Source: Rana temporaria
Taxonomy: Eukaryota; Chordata; Amphibia; Anura; Ranidae
NCBI RefSeq assembly: GCF_905171775.1
Contig: NC_053490.1
Span: 91,100,839 to 91,164,838, forward strand
DNA length: 64,000 nucleotides
Reading direction: 5' to 3'
This document shows, piece by piece, positions 33,250-44,904 of the stretch (within the stretch, counting starts at the first letter, position 1; every line of letters begins with the position of its first letter). Both the position numbers and the translations under genes were made by a program. Under the pieces are notes generated by a model, which saw only the letters and a program-made list of their open reading frames with translations, was not told where the DNA came from and ran no database searches.

Positions 33250-33726
33250 CAGGTGCATCTCATAAAATTAGAATATCAATCAAAAAGTTAATTTATTTCA
33301 GGATTTCAATTCATATATGTCAAGCATTTCTTTGTTTCATTCTTGATGATTATGGTTTACAGCTAGTGAAAACCCAAAATTCAGTATCTCGGAAAATTTA
33401 AATATTACATAAGAACAATATAAAAAAAGGATTTTGAATACAGAAATATTGGCTTACGGAAAAGTATGTCCATGTACAGTATAGTAACCACTCAGTACTT
33501 AGTCAGCCTCCTTTTGCATGAATTACTGCATCAATGCGGTGTGGCATGGAGGTGATCAGCCTTTGGAGCACTGCTAAGGTGTTATGGAAGCCCAGGTTGC
33601 TATGATAGTGACCTTCAGCTCATCTGCATTGTTGGATCTGGTGGCTCTCATCTTCCTCTTGACAATACCCCACAGATTCTCTTTGGGATTTAGGTCAGGT
33701 AAATTTGCTGGCCAATCAAGCACAGT
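33250..33726 (-). pseudogene. Tc1-like transposase 3' end and terminal repeat
   Basis: CAGGTGCATCTCATAAAATT at 33250, preceded by TA, is a Tc1/mariner terminal repeat. On the minus strand from 33722 the frame reads LDWPANLPDLNPKENLWG ... VKRKMR ... ASITP, the conserved C-terminal part of Tc1 transposases (WP..SPDLNPIENLW). A stop codon follows after ASITP. Only the last third of the gene remains. Confidence 0.85.
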
Positions 33727-34714
33727 GGAGAATGTGTGGTCTTGGTCACACAATGTTTTTCATACAAATACTATACTAATTGCACAAAAAATCATTAGTT
33801 CTGTTATCGTGCAAGAACAATTTTCATGCTAGGCCCTCTGGATATTTTCAGATAAACGGTCATGTTTGGCTCTTGAAAGCTGTGTACTAAGAAATGGATT
33901 ATCAGACATTTTATTTCCATTAAAGCACAACTAAGTTGTATATTTTATCTTGTAATTTCTCTCTCTGTCTTATCTAGTATTGTTTTTCTTAATGGTGGTA
34001 ATTTTCTGTTATGTAGTGTTGAAAATTTTAGGTTTTATGGATGTTCTCAATAATTTCGGTAGCGTTTTAGATATATGCATTGAGATATATTGCACAGTTT
34101 GTAGTTTTGGTCTGTTGTCTGTACTGCTGCAAAGTCATATAAATCATCGGGAAACAGCCACATGAGATACTAAACAATGTGTGCGCAGCACTAAAAAAAA
34201 CAACATTAAAGCCTTATGCAAGCTCTCAATGGACAAAGAAGATATAGAAAGTAATTATAAACATACAGTGTATGATGTCATCGTAGTTGTTAAACTGCTG
34301 TTAAGCATTAGTCTATGACAAAAACAGAATCAACATTTGATTTTTTTAATGTACTGGAATTCATTTTGTTTTATCCAGACGTTATAAAACATGTTCTTAA
34401 GGGCTTTCACCCTCTATAGTGCTTAAACGCTCTTCCTAAAAGGAATAGCCCACTTAAAAAGCACAATCATTTAGAAGGAAATGACTGTGTATTGTAAGTG
34501 GTTTGTTCCTACTGAAAGTCGAGGGATGTAAACAGTTTGAAGTATCCAAGCAGATATAAAATAAATAAATGAATGCAGCTAAATATGTATTAATAAGTAA
34601 ACACATGGGGGACTCATCTCCACTGACACCCTTGGGAGTACTGGAGTATGCACCTTCCTTATTCCCCTGTCTCTAATTATTGGACCAATAATATTGAATC
34701 TTAGGTATGTAATG
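33727..34714. other. Unique-looking DNA, no gene recognised
   Basis: AT-rich sequence without known repeats or supported frames. Confidence 0.45.
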
Positions 34715-36191
34715 GCTAAGTTTTCCATAGGTTTCTTGGAATGTGCTGGGTCTTTACTCAGCCACTAATAGGTCCTTAGAGTTTAATTACCTCCGTACAT
34801 TTTTTCCACATATATGTATCTTACAAGAGACCCATCTTCTGGGTTCCTGCATTTTAGGCCTCAAACGAGCCTTGGTGAGCTCCCACTACCAAGCAACATA
34901 CTCCAGTTACTCTAGAAAAGTTAGTGTCTCTAGGTTTCTGGCTCAATGGGGGACCACGTTTGCTCTCCCAGATTTCCAGAGACACTTCCATCCCTCATTG
35001 AGAGAGTTTACCTGTCACTCATCCTCCTACCAGGCACTCTCTCATATACAGTAGATTTAATATAGGCTGCTCATACTGTGCTACAAAGGGTGTCTGTGGT
35101 TATTATTCTATCGGACCATGCCTCATTATTGATTACATTGTCATTGGGCCTGCCGGAAGAGAGGTTGTGGAGACTGTCCAGATATTGAATAATGGACCAC
35201 ACTATTCAAGAAGCTATGCAGGAGGGTTTGTGTCAGTATTGGTTAACCAACTTTGATTCCACCACTCCCACAGCGGTCTGGGATGCCTTTAAGGCCTGGC
35301 TCTGAGGGGACTATGTGTTTAATTCTGCAACCGGGAGGGCCTCTGTGCAATCTCTTAAGGAGTTAGAGATGGATGTTAAACAGAAGGAGCAGCATATGTG
35401 ACGAATGCAGATCAGACTAGCAATGGGGCCTGGCAGTATGCCCTGAGGGATGCCTCCCTGTTCCGGGTTGTACCCAGAAGTCTCTACTGTACACAGCTCA
35501 GAGAGTTTTTTAAAATGGCAATACAAATGACAGGTTGTTGGCCTGGCTGACCAAGGGTCAGTTTAAAACCACTCATATTAGTGTGATCAAAGACGCTGAC
35601 AGTGAATTGTTACAGGATAACTCCACTTTCTTGGGGGAAAAAAATTAGCAAATAAAGAAAAAATAATATAGCGTACACAATTGGGACACACATCATATTG
35701 TAATTGAATGTTATTAAAAATTATCTTTCCTTTTCAATCTGAAGCTCTGTAATTTTCTGTAAAATGCAATACAATATGGCAATCTGGAGGTGTTCTGTAC
35801 ACAGAATGCGTAAAGAATGCCCCCCCAGAAACATAATTTGATTGGCTCACTGATTTTCCCAGAAGTCTACCCTAAGATACAGTATAACCTCTGGTAAGCC
35901 TGGGTGTATGTGGTCCAGTTTAATGTATCCAGTAAGTATATATGACAGTCCCCTGTAATATTGTCCTTATTGAAATATCTATTTACTTATTTATGTTTTC
36001 TGGAAGCTCATTCTGGCTTAATTTTGACTATAGTTACTAGTCCAATTCCCTGACCCTCAGAGTTTAATTATGCACCTTATTAAGGAGCTCTTTTTAGAGG
36101 ATTTCCTGTCTAAACCTCTGTCTTTGCTTTATTTGGCCCTGCTTAGTGTAAATTCCCCTAAGATGAAAAGGCTGTGGGAACCGTTGAAGAC
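34715..36191 (+). pseudogene. L1-type LINE ORF2 relic (endonuclease region and beyond)
   Basis: In shifting frames from 34735 the translation reads SWNVLGL, PHICILQETHL and, near 35110, ILSDHASLLITLSLG. These are hallmarks of the L1 apurinic endonuclease, including the QETHL and SDH motifs. Near 35525 NDRLLAWLTKGQFKTTHI and near 36160 KMKRLWE also fit the later part of L1 ORF2. Stops and frameshifts are frequent. Between about 35640 and 36000 other AT-rich DNA interrupts it. The 3' part continues at 37542 beyond the solo LTR. Confidence 0.78.
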
Positions 36192-37541
36192 TGTAACAGC
36201 ACTGGTGAACGGAATGAACCACAACTGCGGTTAGCAAGGATTTCAATGCGATTCTCTATGCGACAACTCAGTATTAGGCCCCAGGCGTCACTCCTCACAA
36301 CAGGAGTTTGGGGGATCTATACATTATCTATGTGTCACATAAAGAAAGGCGTTGAGCTACTAAGCATGGACGCATTACAACATGCGACCAAGGCTTAGCT
36401 TTTAAAATTAGTTCAAGGTCAATATCCCAATACACCACTACATTAGGGTGATTATCAGTAAGGGACCCCAGGCGTCACTCCTAGCAACAGGAGTTTGGGG
36501 CTTCTCTACATCATCTCAACCTTAGCATGTAGAGATGTATTTAGGCCACTAGGGGAGATGCCATGAAATAGCATCAACACCTAGCATAGAAAAGTTAGAG
36601 CGAACATGTTCAACATTTAGGTCAAGGCCTATAAGTATTTTTCTCATTTGTCAAGCACGTAGTAAATTGTATTTGTAGTAACAAATATTGATTGCATATG
36701 AGAAGCAATATAGCTCAGGTACTTTGAGGGTATACGTAGTAATACACAAGTTGTACTGGCAACTAATAGAAACATATGAGAGGTAATATAGTTCAGGTAC
36801 TTTGAGAGTCCATATAGTAATTGTAGTAACAAGTATAAATTGCATATGAGAGGCAATATAGCTCAGGTACTTTGAGAGTACATATAGTAACTATGAGCTG
36901 TAGTATAACTGTAGTTATATACGAGAGGTAAATGTAGCTCAGGTACTTTGAAAATACATATGGTAATTAGGAGCTATAGTAATAACTACTAGTTATACAT
37001 GAGAGGTGAATATAGCTCAGGGTATTTGAGTACAGATGTGCCTTTAACATTTCCTTAGCAGACAGTCCTATACACAACAGTATCCTAGATGTTGAGCAGT
37101 GGAAGATACGATAAAGAACAGCAATTGTATAGCTGGTATATATGTAGCAGGTATTGCTATAGCACTACAAGTAACAGAAATGTAACTTATCTGTTTTGCA
37201 GACTTCAGTATAGGTACTAGGGATCCTGTGGTGATGGATGTTTAATAGGGCAGTTTGTGAAGTTGTCCCCAGCAATGGCTCCCAGTTGGAGCAGCTGTAG
37301 ATGGCATCCAAAGTAGTAGTTGAGGCAGGAGCGTTGTTCCGGCATGGGGAGTATAGGCCTTGTCTGTAGCGTAGGCCGAGCTACGGCTGACAATAATAAA
37401 ACACCTGCTATATCTCCATTGAATGCCTTTATAGGTAGTAGATCAGGTGCAGTGCATCATACTGATTTTAGCATGGAACGCACAACGGGGCTGAAAGCGC
37501 CTGTATTAGACAGGGAACAGGCGCGCGGAGCACCTGTTACA
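36192..37541. mobile_element. Solo LTR, copy B (1,350 bp), perfect AAGAC target duplication
   Basis: Starts TGTAACAG and ends CTGTTACA. AAGAC occurs at 36187-36191 and 37542-37546. It aligns along its length with copy A at 15861-17043 (shared CCACAACTGCGGTTAGCAAG, GGCGTCACTCC, GAAAGGCGTTGAGCTACTAA). It is longer because a unit of about 65 bp (ATATGAGAGGCAATATAGCT...) is expanded at 36690-37030. The insertion splits the L1 relic. Confidence 0.9.
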
Positions 37542-37750
37542 AAGACAGACCTTCCTGACCTTGATAAGAAAGACTGGGAGGACTGTTTTGAGGATAGTAC
37601 TAAACTACTGATTTTATCTGCCCCACCCCAAAGCACCTTGTCCCCATGTTGATGGGGACAAGGGCCTCTTCCTGACAACCCTTGGCAGTGGTTGGGGGGG
37701 GGGGGGGTCTGTGGGCAGGCGGCTTATCAGAATCTGGAAGATCCTGGCTC
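37542..37750 (+). pseudogene. L1 relic, 3' continuation after the solo LTR
   Basis: Immediately after the duplicated AAGAC the frame reads DLPDLDKKDWEDCFEDSTKLL, which fits the C-terminal region of L1 ORF2 that should follow KRLWE on the other side of the LTR. It then passes into a G-rich stretch. Confidence 0.65.
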
Positions 37751-37754
37751 CCCC

Positions 37755-38330
37755 TAAGACCCCTTTCACACTGGGGCGTTTTTCGGGCGTTTTTTAGGCG
37801 CTTTGGCGTTTAAAAAAAGCCTGTAAAGCGCCTGAAAGAAGCCTTATCTGCAATCCCAATGTGAAAGCCCAAGTGCTTTCAGAGGCCTTTCACACTGCCA
37901 GCGCCCGAAAAACGCTGGTAAAGTGCTGCTAAGACCCCTTTCACACTGAGGCGCTTTTCAGGCGCTTTGGCGTTAAAAAAAGCTTCCTCAATGGGAAGAG
38001 GGCTTTAGGAGCGGTGTATTAACCGCTCCTAAAGCGCTGCAAAGAAGCTGCATGCAGGACTTTTTTTGACGCCCTGCCAGCTCAGCGCCTCAGTGTGAAA
38101 GCACTCAGGCTTTCACATTGGGATTGCAGATGCAGCTTCTTTCAGGCGCTTTTTTTAACGCTAAGACCACTTTCACACTGGGGTGTTTTTCAGGCGCTTT
38201 AGTGTGAAAGCACTCGAGCTTTCACATTGGGATTGCAGATGCAGCTTCTTTCAGGCGTTTTACAGGCGCTTTTTTTAACGCTAAAGCGCTTGAAAAATGC
38301 CCCAGTGTGAAAGGGCCCTAAGAGCAATTG
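37755..38330. repeat. Modular inverted repeat with CCCTTTCACACTGGGG ends
   Basis: AAGACCCCTTTCACACTGGG at 37758 pairs with CCCCAGTGTGAAAGGG at the right end. The same end motif occurs internally at about 37930 and 38165, so two or three related MITEs are nested or rearranged. The interior consists of AGGCGCTTT/AAAGCGCCT words. It could be hAT-derived; no clean target duplication was found. Confidence 0.65.
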
Positions 38331-38570
38331 AGAAACTACTTCACAAAGGCTTTTTATCTCAAACTGAACTTATTCAGATTGGGGTGCTGCAGCTGTGAGC
38401 ATCTCCTTCACTGATACTGTACAGTTAGTGACAATTGTCACCTTACGACAGGAAGTGTGCTACTGGCAGGATCATCAGGTTACACAATAGAAAAATAAAT
38501 GAAAAAAATAAAACTGATGCCTCCACCACACATAAGGATTAGTAAGCTGCTAAATATTACTTTTTTGTTC

Positions 38571-38803
38571 TGTAAAATAAGGAGACCTAATTAATTAAGA
38601 CACCATTGGCTGCTTGAGACCAAATGTTTGTCACCAATTAGGTCAAGGGAAAGGGGGAAAGGGGATTTTGGGGGGGACTATTCACGGCATGAATAGTCCC
38701 CCCCAAAATCCCCTTTCCCCCTTTCCCTTGACCTAATTGGTGACAAACATTTGGTCTCAAGCAGCCAATGGTGTCTTAATTAATTAGGTCTCCTTATTTT
38801 ACA
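38571..38803. repeat. Perfect 114-bp inverted repeat with a 5-base loop
   Basis: Positions 38571-38684 and 38690-38803 are exact reverse complements, with CGGCA as loop. Even the G7/C7 and mixed homopolymer runs match. The arms share no sequence with any other repeat in the window. The sequence is far too perfect for an old foldback, so it is either very young or an artefact. Confidence 0.95.
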
Positions 38804-38975
38804 TACCAATTGGGATGAAGGCACATGTTTATTTCATATACTCTTAGTATAAAAGAGACCATACTCATCCTTTTTTCAATTACTTTTTTGTTCTCCTTAA
38901 TCATAGATAGTAATTGATATTGTACCACGATAGATGACATAAAAGTCAAAAAGCACTCAATTGAGTTATCAGGAA

Positions 38976-41038
38976 TAGGGATGAGCTTCGTATTCGAGTT
39001 GAACTCACGTTCGACTTGAACATCGTATGTTCGATCGTTTGTTGAATTACAAACGTTTTGGGCCGTTCACGCCAAATTCGAGTGCCGTTTCACGGCCCAT
39101 AATTCACTGCGGCATCGTAGTGCATTGCTGGCTGATGATTGGCCAAGCATGCACTATGACCCGCATGCTTGGCCTATCACAGCTTGCAAAAAACGGAGAG
39201 CCATAATTGGCCAAAGCCAGAGTTGCTTTGGCCAATTATGGCTCAGGGGGTTTAGTACACACCCCACACTATAAAAGGCTGCCTGCAGGTCGGCCTTGTG
39301 TAGTGTTTTGCGGTGGTTAAGAGAGAGAAGACAGAGAGAGAGAGAGAGAGAGAGTGTGTCATTTTTAGTAGGTAGATAGAGCAGGCAGGCTAGTCAGTTA
39401 AAGTTACAGTGTGTAGAGAATATATATGCATTCCAGGTGTTGTGTATATATATTTATATACTGTATAGTTTAGCTAGATCCACTCTTCCTAACTTACTGA
39501 GAGGCAGGCAGGTAATTATGCTAGCTGCAGTATTCTCATGTGGTGTACTGTCTGTGTCCTCTGCAGTGTGCACCTAAAGCTACATGGTGTGTACTGCCTG
39601 TGTCCTCTGCAGTGTGCACCTAAAGCTACATGGTGTGTGTACTGCCTGTGTTCTCTGCAGTGTGCACCTAAAGCTACGTGGTGTGTACTGCCTGTGTCCT
39701 CTGCAGTGTGCACCTAAAGCTACGTGGTGTGTGTACTGCCTGTGTCCTCTGCACATTGTGCACCTAAAGCTACATGGTGTGTGTACTGTCCGTGTCCTCT
39801 GCACATTGTGCACCTAACGTAAAGCTGGTGTTTCTCATTTATTCCTAGAGTCAGGGATCTGCTCATATTAATACTGCAGGCAGAGGATATTGCAGCAAGT
39901 ACTTTCACGTGGTGTACTGTCTGTGTCCTCTGCAGTGTGCACCTAAAGCTATGTGGTGTGTGTGCTGTCCGTGTCCTCTGCAGTGTGCACCTAAAGCTAC
40001 CTGGTGTGTGTACTTTCCGTGTCCTCTGCACATTGTGCACCTAAAGCTACATGGTGTGTGTGTACTGTCCGTGTCCTCTGCACATTGTGCACCTAACGTA
40101 AAGCTGGTGTTTCTCATATTTATTTCTAGAGTCAGGGATCTGCTCATATTAATACTACAGGCAGAGGATATTGCTGCAAGTACTTTTACGTGGTGTATTG
40201 TCTGTGTCCTCTGCAGTGTGCACCTAAAGCTACGTGGTGTGTGTTCTGCCCGTGTCCTCTGCAGTGTGCACCTAAAGCTATCTGGTGTGTGTACTTTCCG
40301 TGTCCTCTGCACATTGTGCACCTAAAGCTACGTGGTGTGTGTGTACTGTCCCTGTGTCCTCTGCAGTGTGCACCTAAAGCTATGTGGTGTGTGTACTGTC
40401 TGTGTCCTCTGCAGTGTGCACCTAAAGCTACGTGGTATGTGTACTGCTCGTGTCCTCTGCAGTGTGCACCTAAAGCTACGTGGTGTGTGTACTGTCTGTG
40501 TCCTCTGCAGTGTGCACCTAAAGCTACGTGGTGTGTGTACTGTCTGTGTCTGTGCTATTTTTCTCAATGATTTCCATCCATATTGCAGGGACAAGACATT
40601 ACATTAAAGCCACAAGCAGTTTTAAAATTACTTTATACTTATAGTAATCTCATTTTGTGCAGGGACAGTTCTAAACACGTGCCACTTCACAGGCATACTA
40701 TAGACACCCAGCAGGTACGATATTTAAAGGAATTTTTCTTTACTTTTTTTTTTCACTTTAAGCATCATTAAAAGCACTGCTCCAGAAAAAACGACTGTAA
40801 AACTTTTTTTTCCATTGATACCTGTTCCCTGGGGCAAGACCCGGGCTCTCAAAGACGTTTTACGACAATAACTTGCATATTAGGCTTTAAAATGAGCACT
40901 TTTGAATTTGAACGTTCGAGTCCCATAGACGTCAACGGGGTTCTAAATATTCGCGCGAACGGTCAGTCTGTTCGAAGGTTCTGGTGCAAACCGAACGGGG
41001 GGGGGGGGGGGGTGGGTGGGGGTTTCGGCTCATCCCTA
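38976..41038. mobile_element. hAT-type non-autonomous element, 2,063 bp, with an internal array
   Basis: The 8-bp duplication ATCAGGAA stands at 38968-38975 and 41039-41046. The ends are TAGGGATGAGC in inverted orientation. The outer parts carry TTCGA/TCGAA-rich words. An (AG)n tract sits near 39330, and a tandem array occupies 39530-40555. No transposase frame exists; cysteine-rich open frames across the array are by-products. Part of its right side (40600-41030) is related, inverted, to 46496-47000. Confidence 0.9.
39530..40555. repeat. Tandem array, 46-48-bp units with a higher-order repeat
   Basis: The unit is TGTGTCCTCTGCAGTGTGCA then CCTAAAGCTACGTGGTGTGT and a few bases, about twenty copies. 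A larger period is visible: the stretch CACCTAACGTAAAGCTGGTG ... GATCTGCTCATATTAATACT ... CTTT(C/T)ACGTGGTGTA at about 39811-39915 recurs at about 40090-40195. Confidence 0.95.
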
Positions 41039-41046
41039 ATCAGGAA

Positions 41047-41748
41047 GCTGATTATGTTGCATACTTCACCAGTATAAGCTATAGTGTGACGGATCTGTGA
41101 AATTCTGTGCGCTCACATAAGATAACCTATAATAGTACAAAAGAGGATTTTGAGGCCTCTTCTTCCTTTCTTAGAGGAGCTGTGTAATTATGAGTTTGCA
41201 GAATGATATGACAGTTCTGGAGTAACAGTCTCATGTTTGATGGCGTCTGAAATAAAAAGCAGATCTCTTCTCATTGTAGATTTTTCCTAGCAACATTAAG
41301 GGAAGATGCTGATTGGTTGCTATGGAGAAATGTATGTTAACTGAAAAAATTCTGCATTCTGACTTTTGTGGGTATATCATAGCAGTGTGCGGAGTATGAG
41401 AGTACATGAATAGGAAAATTCACCCATACCAAAGATGGCACAGATTATATGAGAAACATTATATTATGTCAGATTTAGCTAAAACTGTGAGCAACAGGAT
41501 GAAACTCTAGCTGTATCTCTATTCACTAAAGCATTTTTTTTTTTTTTTAAAACTACATTTTTGTTCTGTGTGAATGGGGTGAAATCAATTGGTTTTCAGG
41601 GTATATTATTTGCAATTTAAAAGTGAATTAGGAAAATGCTGCATTATGGGCGATGCATACTAGCTCATTATGCCTTTGTCTTGCAGTTTTTTTTGGGGGG
41701 GATTGGTCCAATTTGCTCCAGCATGAAAAAACAAAATCCTTTCTGTTT
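41047..41748. other. No gene recognised
   Basis: AT-rich spacer between two hAT elements. A poly-T run near 41527-41550 and nothing further. Confidence 0.45.
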
Positions 41749-41756
41749 CCCTAAAG

Positions 41757-42143
41757 CAGGGGTCTCCAAACCTTCTACACAGAGGGCCAGTTTACTGTCC
41801 TTTGGGCTTTAGGGGGTGGAGGCCGGACTGTGGTCATGGGAATTAGAAAATGTCTTGTCGTCAGTAGGAGTAAACAAATGCCCTATGTTTGGTGTCAGTA
41901 AAATGAATTGTGCCTCATTGTTGGTGTCATTGGGTAGGAAGAATCATGCCCCATCCTTGGTGTCACTGGGAAGAACTGTTCCCCATTGTTGGTGCCATTC
42001 GGTAAAATCCTGCCCCCTCGTTGGTATCAGTGGAGAGAATTCTGCCCCATTGTTGGTGTTAGAGAATTAAATATTGCCCCAAAGGCCAGATAAAAGCAAG
42101 CAAAGGGCGGCATTTGGCCCAGGCCGCAGATTGGAGACCACTG
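41757..42143 (+). mobile_element. hAT-type MITE, 387 bp, 8-bp target duplication
   Basis: CCCTAAAG at 41749-41756 and 42144-42151. The ends are CAGGGGTCTCCAAAC and, inverted, CAGTGGTCTCCAATC. The interior repeats CCCCATTGTTGGTGTCA-type units. It is the same family as 27211-27606 in opposite orientation. Confidence 0.92.
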
Positions 42144-42276
42144 CCCTAAAGCAATAGGGTATTGGCTGGATTAACAATCTTTGTTGTTATTACTCGTAAA
42201 TGTTATTACTCAATTATATTCTGTGCATTCAGGAATGCATCCAGGATTTTTTTTTGTAACAATGAAGAAAGATTAA

Positions 42277-42667
42277 AGGGGTTGTAAAGGAAATAGTTTT
42301 TTTCCCTTAATAGCTTCCTTTACCTTAGTGCAGTCCTCCTTCACTTACCTCATCCTTCAGTTTTGCTTTTAAATGTCCTTATTTGTTCTGAGAAATGCTC
42401 TCTTCCTGTTCTTCTGTCTGTAACTCACCACCGTAATGCAAGGCTTTCTTCCTGGTGTGAAGAAAGCCTCTTGAGGGGGGAGGGGGCGAGCAGGAGTGTC
42501 AGGACCCCCACTAACACACAGCTCCTTTCTCTATCTGCAAAGTAGAGAGTGTCCTGACTTGCCTGCTCGCCCCTTCCCCCCTCAACATGCTTTCTCCACA
42601 CCAGGGAGGACTGCACTAAGGTAAAGGAAGCTATTTAGGGGAAAATAAAATGTCCTTTACAACCCCT
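42277..42667. mobile_element. TTAA-target MITE, 391 bp
   Basis: TTAA at 42273-42276 and 42668-42671. The ends are AGGGGTTGTAAAGG and CCTTTACAACCCCT. The interior is a long imperfect foldback (GCACTAAGGTAAAGGAAGC against GCTTCCTTTACCTTAGTGC). The right TTAA also serves as the left border of the next element. Confidence 0.88.
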
Positions 42668-42671
42668 TTAA

Positions 42672-43324
42672 CCCCCCTGGCGGTGTTCCCGAGTCTGGCT
42701 CGGGGTAAGATTTTTATACCAAAATCGGTATCCCCGAGTCAGACTTGGGCTCGCCACGCTGCAGCCAGAGACAAAGTTACTTACCTTGTCCCTGGATCCA
42801 GCAATGCCGTCGCGCTGTGTGAGCGAGCGGGACCTCGCTCGATTCACACAGTGTCCTCCTGTGCCGCTGATCTCCGTTCCCTGCGACGTTACGATGCACG
42901 GGGCGGAGAACGGCGCCAAATTCAAAAAGGTAAACAAACACAATACATACAGTATACTGTAATCTTATAGATTACAGTACTGTATGTAAAGAATGCACAC
43001 CCCCTTGTCCCTAGTGGTCTGCCCAGTGCCCTACATGTTCTTTTATATAATAAAAACTGTTCTTTCTGCCTGCAAACTGTAGATTGTCCAAAAGTGTCCC
43101 TTTATGTCAAAAATGGTTTTAGAGCAGCTAAAAAACAGCGATAATAAATTATAATCACTTGCAGAATTGTGCTATAGCGATTTGTGGGGAAATTCGTCAT
43201 AAAATTTTTTAAGTGAGTTATTCCTAAGAATTAGAGGCCTACAGTATAAAACGCCAAATTTCCTTGCAAATAATGGTACCGCTTTCAGCACCTTTTTTCT
43301 GAAATAATCATACCGTCGGGGAGG
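42672..43324. mobile_element. TTAA-flanked repeat, 653 bp, abutting the previous MITE
   Basis: TTAA at 42668-42671 and 43325-43328. The ends are CCCCCCTGGCGGT and, inverted, CCTCCCCGACGGTATGAT. It contains a perfect dyad TACAGTATACTGTA and nearby ACAGTACTGTA. No transposase. Confidence 0.82.
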
Positions 43325-43659
43325 TTAAAGCATTTAATTGGCAGGGGAAAAAACTGACAGATCCCTGCACCAACATAAATGGTGTTAATGCAGGGATCTC
43401 TCCAGCTCAGCTATTGTATTCTGACAACAGGGAATCCTCCCCATCAGAATACACAGATCAAAGATGCAACCATTGGCTGAAAGTGATGATCGAATGCTGT
43501 TTCTTTCCAGCATCACCATTCTAACGTCCGGCTTTTGTTGAATAGTCAATGGCGAACACGGACCAAAAGTTGGTACGTTTCTGCTGATCTGGCCAATGTT
43601 TTGTCTGTGTGTACTGTTTTAGCCTCTGTTGTTCCAGTTGCAAAGCGTGTCCCCTAGTC

Positions 43660-44015
43660 CTTTGTAATGACTGTAAAGTGAGTTACTTTACACCAAATTC
43701 ACTATATGGATCATTAATGAATTTGTACATGGTGTTTTATTCCCTACCCTACACCTCTTTCCAAAGGAAGAATACAAGTTAATTTTAGCCAATTTGTCTT
43801 CATAACTGAGCTCCTCCACACTGCTTTATAATTTGATTGCCCTTCTTTTCACTCTCTCAAGTTCCTTTTGAGAAATGGTGCCCAAAACTGAACTGTATAT
43901 TCCAGATGAAGTCTTACTAATGATTTGTACAAGGGAAAGATTATCTCTCTCTAGGAACCATACCTCTTTTAGAACAAGAATGTAATTTTCTTGCTTTAGA
44001 AACTGTGGCTTGGTA
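43660..44015 (-). pseudogene. CR1-type LINE relic, end of the reverse transcriptase ORF
   Basis: Minus-strand translation with one frameshift reads LYKSLVRLHLEYTVQFWAPF and then QKELERVKRRAIKL. This is the conserved C-terminal stretch of CR1/L3-type ORF2 (SLVRPHLEYCVQFWSP...LERVQRRATK). Only this part remains, with stops. Confidence 0.8.
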
Positions 44016-44334
44016 AGTGAATAAATTATTATGAATGAAAGTAAATTTAAAGAATGAACACTAGATGGTGACCATAGACCATAGTGTACAACATGGGGCT
44101 GATTAGAGGAACGCATTTGTAAAAACTGGAGATGTGAACATCCATCGTGACCAGCCAGGTTTCACCTTGTATTTTCTGGGATAATGAAACAAGAAATTGA
44201 ATTGGTCACTTTTCAGAAAACATCCAATCCACATCCAACAGTGCTCCCAGGAATCCAGAGTCATGGGAAAGTATTGGGACTTATTTACAAAATTCTACAG
44301 ACTGCTCTCTTGGTTAAGCAATTGTTCACTAAGC
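44016..44334. other. No gene recognised
   Basis: Spacer between the CR1 relic and a TTAA MITE. No repeat or supported frame. Confidence 0.4.
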
Positions 44335-44338
44335 TTAA

Positions 44339-44798
44339 AGGGTCACTAAAGGAAATTTTTTTTTTTGCTGAAATGACTGTTTACAGGGCATAGAGACATA
44401 ATAGTTAACTGATTCCTTTTAAAAATGATTAAAAATAGATAAAAAAACAATCATATAATGTGCCTGCAGTGTAGTTTCGTTTTTGCTGTTGTTTCCTGGT
44501 TCTCTGATGTACAGAGAGCCACTAGAGGGCAGTCAGCCAATAGAGAGCAGTGATACTTTGTCTAAAACTCCTCAGCACCAATCCAGTTTAGTTTTACTCA
44601 CACCTCCTTGATTAGTGACCACCGTGAGAAATCTCCCAGTACTGTGGTCATCAGGAAACAGGCAACCAGGAAGTGTCCAGAACAGAGAGGATTTACAGCA
44701 ACATGAATGCAAAAACGAACAATGAGGACATGAAACCAGGACTGCAGCAAGGTAAAGGAAGCTATTTAGCTAAAAAAAAAAATTCCTTTAGTGACCCT
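44339..44798. mobile_element. TTAA-target MITE, 460 bp
   Basis: TTAA at 44335-44338 and 44799-44802. The ends are AGGGTCACTAAAGGAA and TTCCTTTAGTGACCCT, perfect over 16 bp. The end type is close to that of 42277-42667. No coding sequence. Confidence 0.9.
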
Positions 44799-44904
44799 TT
44801 AATATTAGGGTGATGCACATAATTGGGTATTTGATGTGAACACAGATTGACTTTTATCTTCACCTTTGAACTCATTGTAACTGACTCTGGCAAGAAAAGG
44901 CTCA

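Noticed and set aside
39530..40555. CRISPR-like array
   Set aside because: Units are contiguous and variable without unique spacers, and the DNA is eukaryotic.
39516..40607. Cysteine-rich frames on both strands (CVLCSVHLKLRG and MHNVQRTR types)
   Set aside because: Both strands are open over the same 46-48-bp array, as expected of a repeat and not of a gene.
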